Of a DNA stretch of 5,177 nucleotides, positions 1 to 5,177 are shown in pieces. The stretch comes from Flavobacterium psychrophilum (GTDB taxonomy: Bacteria; Bacteroidota; Bacteroidia; Flavobacteriales; Flavobacteriaceae): the NCBI GenBank assembly GCA_945897545.1, contig CAMDGJ010000208.1, positions 1-5,177 on the forward strand. The letters are read 5' to 3'. Each line of letters opens with the position of its first letter. Positions within the stretch are counted from its first letter, which is position 1. The translations under genes were made by a program, and so were the position numbers. A model generated the notes under the pieces. It was not told the origin of the DNA. It saw nothing but the letters and a program-made list of their open reading frames with translations, and made no database searches.

Positions 1-2
1 AA

Positions 3-785
3 AAAATACCTTATATCATTACGCCTCGTGGCATGCTTGAACCCTGGATCATGGCGCACAACCCATGGAAGAAAAAAATAGCGCTGTTTTTATACCAGAA
101 AAAAGCCATCCAAAGAGCGGCGCATATTCATGCGACTGCCCAAATGGAAGCAGACAACATAAAAGCTTTGGGTTTTAGTAATCCCATTAGCATCATTCCT
201 AACGGGATTGATTTAAGAGAAGTGAAAGAAGTTAAAAAATACTATGGCAGCAAAAAAATAATATTTTTATCCCGTATTCATCCTAAAAAAGGCATTGAAT
301 TGTTACTGGAAGCCTGGCGCAATATTGACACCAATGACTGGTCTTTAGCAATTGCGGGAAATGGGGAAGCCGCTTATATATTAACTCTTACTCAAAGTGC
401 CCAGGATTTAAAAAATGTGCATTTTGTAGGGGCGCAATATGGGGAAGCTAAATGGGATTTTTTACGATCGGCAGATATTATGGTTTTACCAACATATAGT
501 GAAAATTTTGGAATAGTGGTAGCCGAAGCTTTGGCGTTAGGTTTGCCAGTAATAACAACAACTGGAACACCTTGGAAAGATTTGAAAACCTACGAATGTG
601 GCTGGTGGATTGATTTATCTAAAGAAAATCTTGCCAAAACATTGGGAATGGCTATGAAAAAAACTACAGGGGAGTTAGAAGCCATGGGTAAAAACGGTAT
701 TGAATTAATAAAAAATAACTATAGCATCAAAAATTTATCTTTAAAAATAAAAGACTTGTACACTAAAATTTTTACAATTAATTAA
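3..785 (+). CDS. GT4 family glycosyltransferase, copy A (5' partial)
   Basis: Retaining glycosyltransferase of family GT4 (GT-B fold), expected to transfer a sugar from a nucleotide-sugar donor to a growing glycan at the cytoplasmic membrane. The frame is open to the left edge, and the codons before the first ATG (position 33) encode IPYIITPRG, which runs straight into MLEPW. This is the conserved loop at the end of the GT4 N-terminal domain, so ATG 33 is internal and the true start lies outside the window. The C-terminal donor-binding domain is complete: the IPNGID linker (about 196-213), the FLSRIHPKKG strand-loop (264-293), and the E-x7-E motif SENFGIVVAE with glutamates at 501-503 and 525-527. 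The last residues form the usual helical tail. The gene ends 10 bp before asnB, suggesting one operon. Donor and acceptor cannot be told from sequence. It is closely related to copy B downstream. Confidence 0.93.
   Translation, partial: KIPYIITPRGMLEPWIMAHNPWKKKIALFLYQKKAIQRAAHIHATAQMEADNIKALGFSNPISIIPNGIDLREVKEVKKYYGSKKIIFLSRIHPKKGIELLLEAWRNIDTNDWSLAIAGNGEAAYILTLTQSAQDLKNVHFVGAQYGEAKWDFLRSADIMVLPTYSENFGIVVAEALALGLPVITTTGTPWKDLKTYECGWWIDLSKENLAKTLGMAMKKTTGELEAMGKNGIELIKNNYSIKNLSLKIKDLYTKIFTIN
264..620 (+). repeat. Diverged duplicated GT4 core, first copy
   Basis: This 357-bp stretch encodes 119 residues that align without gaps to 3273-3629, with 88 identical residues by hand count. Shared exact DNA runs include CAGGATTTAAAAAATGT and GTAGCCGAAGCTTT. 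It is a coding paralog rather than a simple repeat. Confidence 0.75.
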
Positions 786-795
786 ATACCATATT

Positions 796-2676
796 ATGTG
801 TGGAATAGCAGGAATAATTGATCTCAAAAAAGCGCCTCAATTGGAGGCTATGAACAGAATGTTATTGGGTATGGCTCATCGGGGTCCGGATGCCGAAGGC
901 ATTTATCATGCTGGGAATGTGTTGTTAGGGCATCGCCGGTTGTCAATTATCGATTTAAGTACAAATGCAAACCAGCCCTTTTTTGATACGAACAACAGGT
1001 ATGTAATAGTATTTAATGGAGAAATTTACAATTACAAGGAAGTGAAATCGGAAATCGATTATCCATGGCAAAGCACGTCTGACACCGAGGTCATTTTAGC
1101 CGCTTACCTGAAATGGGGGGTGTCTTGTTTGAGTCGACTGAATGGCATGTTTGCCTTCTCAATTTACGATACGGTGAAACAAGAATTGTTTGTTGCTCGC
1201 GACCGCATAGGTGTAAAACCATTTTATTATAGTACTACCAATGATTATTTCGTGTTTGCGTCTGAAATACGTGCCATTCAGGAATCGGGCTATGTAAGCA
1301 ACGAAATCGACAAAATCTCTTTGCATGGCTATCTTTCCAGTCTGGTTGTACCAACCCCGGATACTATTTTAAGCGGCATTAAGCAGCTTTGTCCGGGTGA
1401 ATACGGGATATTTAGCGATGGTGTTTTTAAGACAGAACGTTACTGGAGCATCGTGCCTGATTTCAATATTCTGTCGAAAGGAAAGGAGCTGAGTTATGAT
1501 GACACCGTAACCAAAACACGAGAACTGTTAAAAAAAGCTGTAAAAAGCCGCATGGTGGCCGATGTAAATGTGGGAGCATTTTTATCGGGAGGAATTGATT
1601 CGTCGGCAATTGTTGCAATAATGTCGGAATATTCAACGCGTCCTGTAGATACATTTTCAATAGTGTTCAATGATAAGAAGTTTGATGAAAGAGATTATTC
1701 AAAACTCGTAGCTAAAAAATACAAAACATCACATACTGAACTAGAACTTGAGCCAATTGAGCTTATCCAACATTTGGATGAGTATTTTAAAAGTATGGAT
1801 AGCCCAACCGTTGATGGGATTAATACCTGGATGGTATCAAAACTTGTAGCTTCGACCGGAATAAAAGTGGCTTTATCAGGATTGGGAGGCGATGAATTAT
1901 TTGCAGGTTACCCTGGTTTTAGTCGTTGGAAACAAATTTCTGATTTTAAGCAATTTCTTCCTTCCGTTTTCGTCAAAACCGGTTTTGATATAGCAAACAG
2001 GCTAAGTCGTAAGCGATCAATTGTGAAACTGAACGATTATATTAATAATTCAACTCTTGATTTTGACTCCTTTTACAGCATTAACAGAGCAAACTTTCTG
2101 ACAAATGAGATAGACGGGTTGTTGGCTGGCAACCTTGAAAAGAAAAAATATCCGTCATGGATTAATTTAAATGACTTGCCAGCTGTTAAAAATAGGATTT
2201 ATAGTGAATATTCGATTGCTGAATTGACCCATTATACACTTGATGTGCTGCTCAAAGACACTGATCAAATGAGTATGCGTTGGGCATTAGAAATCAGAGA
2301 GCCCTTTTTTGATTATAAATTGGTAGAATTTTTATTAACCATACCAGATAGCTATAAATTTGATAAAAATACTCCTAAAAAATTGTTAGTTGATGCTATG
2401 GGCAATTTATTGCCAAAAGAAGTAGTTTATAGATCAAAGAAAGGTTTCTCGTTCCCTTGGGATTCGTGGATAAAAAATGAATTGCGAGCTTATTGCGAAG
2501 AATCTTTGACACGATTATCCAATAATGAAATGGTTGAATATGCCACTGTTCAAGATCTTTGGAAAAGATTTTTAAATAACGATTATCGTATCAATTGGGT
2601 TCAGATATGGTCGTTGGTGGTGCTACAAAAATGGATTGAAAACCATGGTTTAACATCGGAAAAGGGGTTGATGTAA
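796..2676 (+). CDS. asnB: Asparagine synthase, glutamine-hydrolysing (AsnB-like)
   Basis: Class II glutamine amidotransferase that hydrolyses glutamine and passes the ammonia to an adenylated carboxylate; the classical product is asparagine. The start is fixed by MCGIAGI: Cys2 is the nucleophile exposed after Met removal. N-terminal glutaminase domain (about residues 2-200): HRRLS at 46-50, NGEIYN at 74-79, SDTE at 95-98. C-terminal synthetase domain: ATP-pyrophosphatase loop SGGIDSS at 264-270, SGLGGDELFAGY at 361-372, and later LLKDTDQMSMR, EIREPFFD and KKGFSFPWDSW. All catalytic signatures are present, and 626 aa is normal for the family. In polysaccharide clusters such proteins are often proposed to amidate uronic acids (WbpS-like); that role is inferred here from context. 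The last 8 or so residues (after WIENHG) are probably read out of frame through a fused GT4 remnant, so the native C-terminus may be slightly altered. GC drops from about 40-50% in the first half to about 25-40% in the second. Confidence 0.96.
   Translation: MCGIAGIIDLKKAPQLEAMNRMLLGMAHRGPDAEGIYHAGNVLLGHRRLSIIDLSTNANQPFFDTNNRYVIVFNGEIYNYKEVKSEIDYPWQSTSDTEVILAAYLKWGVSCLSRLNGMFAFSIYDTVKQELFVARDRIGVKPFYYSTTNDYFVFASEIRAIQESGYVSNEIDKISLHGYLSSLVVPTPDTILSGIKQLCPGEYGIFSDGVFKTERYWSIVPDFNILSKGKELSYDDTVTKTRELLKKAVKSRMVADVNVGAFLSGGIDSSAIVAIMSEYSTRPVDTFSIVFNDKKFDERDYSKLVAKKYKTSHTELELEPIELIQHLDEYFKSMDSPTVDGINTWMVSKLVASTGIKVALSGLGGDELFAGYPGFSRWKQISDFKQFLPSVFVKTGFDIANRLSRKRSIVKLNDYINNSTLDFDSFYSINRANFLTNEIDGLLAGNLEKKKYPSWINLNDLPAVKNRIYSEYSIAELTHYTLDVLLKDTDQMSMRWALEIREPFFDYKLVEFLLTIPDSYKFDKNTPKKLLVDAMGNLLPKEVVYRSKKGFSFPWDSWIKNELRAYCEESLTRLSNNEMVEYATVQDLWKRFLNNDYRINWVQIWSLVVLQKWIENHGLTSEKGLM
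2640..2652 (+). other. Probable recombination junction: asnB end / GT4 tail
   Basis: The asnB frame reads KWIENHG here, a natural family ending, while the frame that becomes GT4-like opens immediately after a TGA at 2637-2639 and starts with a TGG codon that could belong to a GWW motif. The switch from asnB-like to GT4-like coding potential therefore falls at about 2640-2652. The exact breakpoint cannot be fixed by eye. Confidence 0.5.
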
Positions 2677-2822
2677 ACCCGATATTAATGATTGCTGGCG
2701 AGGCGTCAGGAGACCAAATTAAAAAGAGGGGTGCTAATGGACAACGCTTGGTTAAAGACAAATACTACATCAAAGCAATTGCAAAAAATAGGACTGCATT
2801 GTATCAAAAAATACTTAATTAA
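2646..2822 (+). pseudogene. Remnant of a GT4 glycosyltransferase C-terminal tail
   Basis: No complete gene lies between asnB and the acetyltransferase, but one frame is open from 2640 to the TAA at 2820-2822 and reads as the end of a GT4 enzyme. Residues coded by 2736-2789 (NGQRLVKDKYYIKAIAKN) match copy B (NGQNLVKEKYDIKQISKN) at 13 of 18 positions, and the DNA at 41 of 54 by hand count. The frame closes with LYQKILN and a stop, like the tails of copies A and B. Upstream, WFNIGKGVDV (2646-2675) fits the region after the GWW motif, though more weakly. The first 31 bases overlap the end of asnB in another frame. There is no start codon before ATG 2688, and the donor and acceptor domains are missing. 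A 44-residue peptide could in principle be made from ATG 2688, but a dead fragment is far more likely. It shows that a further GT4 gene once followed asnB. Confidence 0.72.
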
Positions 2823-2833
2823 AAAATAACACA

Positions 2834-3220
2834 TTGGATTTATCTCAATACAATCATTCTTTCAGCTTCCAAAATAAAATAGGAAGACTTTTGTGGCAAA
2901 TTATAGATTTGTTCTTATTTAGGCCTTTTGGCTCGCGCTTATTTAAAAAATGGAGGGTTTTGGTCCTGAAATGTTTTGGTGCAAAAATAGAATGGTCTAC
3001 TCACATTTATGCCTCAGTAAAAATATGGGCACCTTGGAATTTAGAAATAGGAGCAAATTCTAGTTTAGGCCCCAAAGTAGATTGCTATAATCAAGGGAAA
3101 ATAAGTATTGGTTCTAATACAGTTATTTCTCAAAAAGCCTATTTATGCGCTTCTACTCATGATTATACAAAACAAGACTTTCCATTGATATTAAAACCAA
3201 TTACCGTAGGAAATGGTTGA
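2834..3220 (+). CDS. WcaF-type hexapeptide acetyltransferase, 3'-truncated
   Basis: Resembles the WcaF group of left-handed beta-helix O-acetyltransferases, which move acetyl from acetyl-CoA to sugar hydroxyls in exopolysaccharide synthesis. The start DLSQYNHSF is typical of the group, followed by a hydrophobic N-terminal helix region (about residues 17-32) and hexapeptide coils (APWNLEIGANSSLG, then ISIGSNTVIS). STHDY at 107-111 carries the likely catalytic His109. Family members are about 180-190 aa; this one stops at 128, just after KPITVGNG, where further coils that help bind acetyl-CoA should follow. The downstream DNA is instead the middle of a GT4 gene, so the 3' third has been lost. 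The start must be TTG 2834: the reading frame contains no ATG, and an in-frame stop lies at 2816-2818. It begins 11 bp after the stop of the GT4 remnant. The product is probably inactive or misfolded. Confidence 0.8.
   Translation: MDLSQYNHSFSFQNKIGRLLWQIIDLFLFRPFGSRLFKKWRVLVLKCFGAKIEWSTHIYASVKIWAPWNLEIGANSSLGPKVDCYNQGKISIGSNTVISQKAYLCASTHDYTKQDFPLILKPITVGNG
3207..3220 (+). other. Chimeric junction: acetyltransferase / GT4 copy B
   Basis: On the left, the acetyltransferase frame reads VGNG and hits TGA at 3218-3220. On the right, the frame from ATG 3213 reads VDLIDV, which aligns with the NGIDLREV linker of copy A. The AATGGT bases could code both the acetyltransferase NG and the NG of the GT4 linker, so the two genes may have been joined at a few shared bases. 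An in-frame TAG at 3207-3209 closes the GT4 frame upstream. Confidence 0.75.
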
Positions 3221-3782
3221 TTTGATTGATGTTAAAATAAATAAAACTGATTATGGTACTGGAAAAATGGTATTTTTATCAAGAATACATCCAAAAACTG
3301 GAATAGAATTACTCATAAAAGCATGGAGAAATACGAATACTAATGGTTGGACTCTAGAAATAGCTGGAAATGGTGATAATGATTATATTGAAAAATTAAT
3401 TCAGAGTGCTCAGGATTTAAAAAATGTTAGTTTTGTAGGAGCCAAATATGGTGAAGACAAATGGGGTTTTTTACGTTCCGCTGATGTTATGATTTTGCCT
3501 GCACACAGTGAGAATTTTGCAATAGTAGTAGCCGAAGCTTTAGCAGTGGGTGTACCTGTAATAACAACAACCGGCACGCCTTGGGAAGATTTGGAAAAGT
3601 TTAATTGTGGTTGGTGGCTTGATTTATCGGTTTCGAATTTACAATCCACTTTAATACAAGTTTTTAATACTCCAATTGCTACATTAGAAAAAATGGGATC
3701 TAATGGACAAAATCTTGTTAAAGAGAAATACGATATAAAACAAATTTCTAAAAATATATATAGTCTATTTAAAAACATATAA
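3213..3782 (+). CDS. GT4 glycosyltransferase, copy B, N-terminally truncated
   Basis: This 189-residue frame is only the C-terminal, nucleotide-sugar-binding half of a GT4 enzyme; full members have about 370-390 residues. It begins at the interdomain linker (VDLIDV, compare NGIDLREV in copy A) and continues through FLSRIHPKTG, LRSADVMILP, the E-x7-E motif SENFAIVVAE (glutamates at 3510-3512 and 3534-3536), TTTGTPWEDL and CGWWLDLS. Over the 119-residue core it matches copy A at 88 positions by hand count. The glycine after ENF in copy A is alanine here (3519-3521). The acceptor-binding N-terminal domain is absent, so glycosyl transfer is not expected. ATG 3213 overlaps the acetyltransferase stop by 8 bp and could allow coupled translation, but this overlap seems to be a by-product of the fusion. 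The frame is otherwise free of stops or shifts, implying a recent event or an assembly error. Copy C follows after 5 bp. Confidence 0.82.
   Translation: MVDLIDVKINKTDYGTGKMVFLSRIHPKTGIELLIKAWRNTNTNGWTLEIAGNGDNDYIEKLIQSAQDLKNVSFVGAKYGEDKWGFLRSADVMILPAHSENFAIVVAEALAVGVPVITTTGTPWEDLEKFNCGWWLDLSVSNLQSTLIQVFNTPIATLEKMGSNGQNLVKEKYDIKQISKNIYSLFKNI
3273..3629 (+). repeat. Diverged duplicated GT4 core, second copy
   Basis: Partner of 264-620 in the same orientation, about 3 kb apart. It is more AT-rich at codon third positions than the first copy, so the two are not a fresh duplication. The similarity is still enough to invite homologous recombination in the best-conserved blocks. Confidence 0.75.
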
Positions 3783-3787
3783 TTATT

Positions 3788-4891
3788 ATGAAAATAACGA
3801 TTGTTCAAGGTGCATTTTTACCTGTTCCCCCAATATTAGGAGGAGCTGTTGAAAAAATATATTTTATGTTAGGTCAGGAGTTTGTAAATTTAGGTCATGA
3901 AGTAATACATATCAGTAAGTCACATCAATCATTAAAAAATATTGAAACGTTAAATGGTGTTTCACATATTCGAGTCAAAGGTTTTACAACCCCTAAAAGT
4001 TTATTGGTTTTAAAATTTTATGATTTAATTTATACTCTAAGAACATTAAAACATATTGATAGTGATATAGTAGTATCTAATACATTTTGGTTACCTATTT
4101 TTTTAAGAAATAAGGCAAAAGGTAAACTTTATGTAAGTGTAGAGAGAAGACCAAAATGGCAAATGAAATTTTACATTAACGTCAGTAAATTTAGAGCTTG
4201 CTCTCCAATGATTTTTGATCTAATTAAACAAAAGATTAAGCCTAAATATCATAACAAAATCTCTTATATTCCCAATCCTGTTCCTTTTCAATTAAAAGAT
4301 TTTAAAGTTGATAAGACTAACAGTATTCTTTTTGTAGGTCGTTTAGACAAAGAAAAAGGGGTACATGTTTTAATTGATGCTTTTAATGCTATTCCAGAAA
4401 ATATTTCGAATAATTGGTCATTAAATATTATAGGACCTTGGATGTTGTCTGATGGTGGAGGAGGCGAAAACTATTATGAAAGTTTAAGAAACAAAATGGG
4501 AAATGTCAATTTTATTGGTCCCATTTACGATGAAGATACACTATCTAAATTTTATTTTGAGTCTAAAATTTTTTGTTATCCCGTACAGGATGGAACTGGA
4601 GATGCAGGGCCTGTAGCACCTCGCGAAGCAATGTCCTATGGTTGCGCAACTATTCTTTCTAATCACAATTGTTTTGATGAATATGCTCTAGCCGAAATTA
4701 ATTGCTTAAGATTTAACCAGAGTAGTTCTTCGCAAGTTCAAGAACTTTCTCAACAGCTTTTGAGATTAATGACAGATGCATTACTTTGTGATTCTATTTC
4801 CTTAAATGGAAAAAAAGTTTATCATGATTTTTCTACAACTAAAGTTGCTAAAATGTTTATTCAAGATTTTAATTCTTTATTAGATGAATAA
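3788..4891 (+). CDS. GT4 family glycosyltransferase, copy C (full length)
   Basis: Complete 367-residue GT-B glycosyltransferase, likely cytoplasmic or membrane-associated, adding a sugar to the glycan intermediate. The N-terminal domain opens with MKITIVQGAF and the loop LGGAVEKIYFMLGQEF (residues 17-32), typical of GT4 acceptor domains. IPNPVP (161-166) marks the linker, FVGRLDKEKGVHVLIDAF (182-199) the start of the donor domain, and VAPREAMSYG (276-285) the nucleotide-sugar-binding region, with Glu280 in the place of the second glutamate of E-x7-E. The segment before it is DGTGDAGP, so the first glutamate of the classical motif is not in its usual place. A glycine-rich loop (GGGGE, 223-227) is also uncommon. 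It is only distantly related to copies A and B. The ATG lies 5 bp after copy B's stop; the spacer shows no clear Shine-Dalgarno sequence. Its last 8 bases overlap the next gene. Sugar specificity is unknown. Confidence 0.92.
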   Translation: MKITIVQGAFLPVPPILGGAVEKIYFMLGQEFVNLGHEVIHISKSHQSLKNIETLNGVSHIRVKGFTTPKSLLVLKFYDLIYTLRTLKHIDSDIVVSNTFWLPIFLRNKAKGKLYVSVERRPKWQMKFYINVSKFRACSPMIFDLIKQKIKPKYHNKISYIPNPVPFQLKDFKVDKTNSILFVGRLDKEKGVHVLIDAFNAIPENISNNWSLNIIGPWMLSDGGGGENYYESLRNKMGNVNFIGPIYDEDTLSKFYFESKIFCYPVQDGTGDAGPVAPREAMSYGCATILSNHNCFDEYALAEINCLRFNQSSSSQVQELSQQLLRLMTDALLCDSISLNGKKVYHDFSTTKVAKMFIQDFNSLLDE

Positions 4892-5177
4892 TAATATTAA
4901 AGAACATCACCAAAATAATCCTTTCGATTCTCCATGGTCGATTTCACAACGAATCAAAATGATAGTATGGGAATATGTATGGTTTTTGTTTTGTATTTGG
5001 ACTCCAAAACCTGCTAATCGATGGAGACTATTTTGGTTAAAATTATTTGGTTGTACCATTTATGGAAAACCTTTTGTACATCAAAGAGCTAGAATTCAAA
5101 TTCCATGGAATCTTATTTTACACGATCGTGCTTGTTTGGGGGATCGGACTAATGCATATACATTAGGGGTTATAGAA
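4884..5177 (+). CDS. WcaF-type acetyltransferase, second copy (3' partial)
   Basis: The frame from ATG 4884 is open for 98 codons to the right edge. It shares the layout of the acetyltransferase at 2834-3220: PFDSPWSISQRIKMIVWEYV followed by a hydrophobic stretch (WFLFCIW), then NRWRLFWLKLFGC (compare KKWRVLVLKCFGA), then RIQIPWNLILHDRACLGDRT (compare VKIWAPWNLEIGANSSLG), which begins the hexapeptide beta-helix. The catalytic histidine region lies beyond the window. The start overlaps the end of copy C by 8 bp (ATGAATAA), suggesting translational coupling, and the longer N-terminus with an ATG contrasts with the TTG start of the first copy. It probably O-acetylates a sugar in the same polysaccharide. 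Whether it is intact cannot be seen here. Confidence 0.85.
   Translation, partial: MNNNIKEHHQNNPFDSPWSISQRIKMIVWEYVWFLFCIWTPKPANRWRLFWLKLFGCTIYGKPFVHQRARIQIPWNLILHDRACLGDRTNAYTLGVIE

Noticed and set aside
33..35. ATG as the start of the first glycosyltransferase.
   Set aside because: The frame is open upstream to the window edge and encodes the conserved IPYIITPRG motif, so this Met is internal.
1463..1660. Reverse-strand open frame of 65 codons inside asnB.
   Set aside because: It lies opposite the conserved pyrophosphatase-loop region of asnB, has no recognisable domain, and is a shadow of the real gene.
2355..2362. TAAATTTG, a match to the Bacteroidota -7 promoter consensus TAnnTTTG.
   Set aside because: It is inside the asnB coding region, with no TTG element at the right distance upstream, and such AT-rich matches are expected by chance. 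The same applies to TAGATTTG at 2904-2911.
2688..2717. The short frame reads MIAGEASGDQ, which resembles the start of lipid-A-disaccharide synthase (LpxB).
   Set aside because: Nothing LpxB-like follows; the same frame continues as a GT4 tail, where an alanine- and glycine-rich stretch ahead of the NG motif is plausible. The LpxB resemblance is probably coincidental, although a short inserted fragment cannot be fully excluded without a search.
2823..2833. Possible terminator or promoter in the AT-rich gap before the acetyltransferase.
   Set aside because: No inverted repeat followed by a T-run, and no promoter consensus, is visible in this 11-bp stretch.
3410..3808. Reverse-strand open frame of 132 codons across copy B.
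   Set aside because: It mirrors a well-conserved GT4 coding region and shows no recognisable family; treated as a shadow.

Overview
The window is part of a surface-polysaccharide (O-antigen, capsule or exopolysaccharide) biosynthesis cluster, most likely from a member of the Bacteroidota. This rests on gene content (GT4 glycosyltransferases, a class II asparagine synthase, WcaF-type hexapeptide acetyltransferases), low GC, lack of clear Shine-Dalgarno sequences before the starts, and very tight packing on one strand. No phylogenetic test was possible. All recognised genes are on the + strand. No tRNA, rRNA, CRISPR array, insertion sequence or convincing promoter or terminator is visible.

Layout: (1) 3-785, C-terminal two thirds of a GT4 glycosyltransferase (copy A), cut by the window's left edge. 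(2) 796-2676, a full-length glutamine-hydrolysing asparagine synthase (asnB-like) with both active sites intact. (3) About 2646-2822, a remnant of a GT4 C-terminal tail, read in a different frame and overlapping the last codons of asnB. (4) 2834-3220, a WcaF-type acetyltransferase with a TTG start that has lost its 3' third. (5) 3213-3782, the C-terminal half of another GT4 enzyme (copy B), close in sequence to copy A and joined directly to the broken acetyltransferase. (6) 3788-4891, a full-length but more distant GT4 glycosyltransferase (copy C). (7) 4884-5177, the start of a second WcaF-type acetyltransferase, overlapping copy C by 8 bp and cut by the right edge.

The intact genes make a plausible glycan assembly line. 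GT4 enzymes would transfer sugars to a lipid-linked intermediate in the cytoplasm, acetyltransferases would decorate it, and the AsnB-like protein may amidate a carboxylated sugar rather than make free asparagine. The middle of the window (about 2640-3220) is scarred. Two separate junctions each join the 3' part of a GT4 gene to the end of an unrelated gene, once at the asnB terminus and once inside the acetyltransferase. The best reading is repeated deletion or recombination among duplicated GT4/acetyltransferase genes, leaving a decayed tail and two half genes. GC falls along the window, from roughly 40-50% in the first half of asnB to about 20-30% downstream, which fits a mosaic of segments of different origin. 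I see no evidence for a new type of system; the interest lies in the rearrangement record.
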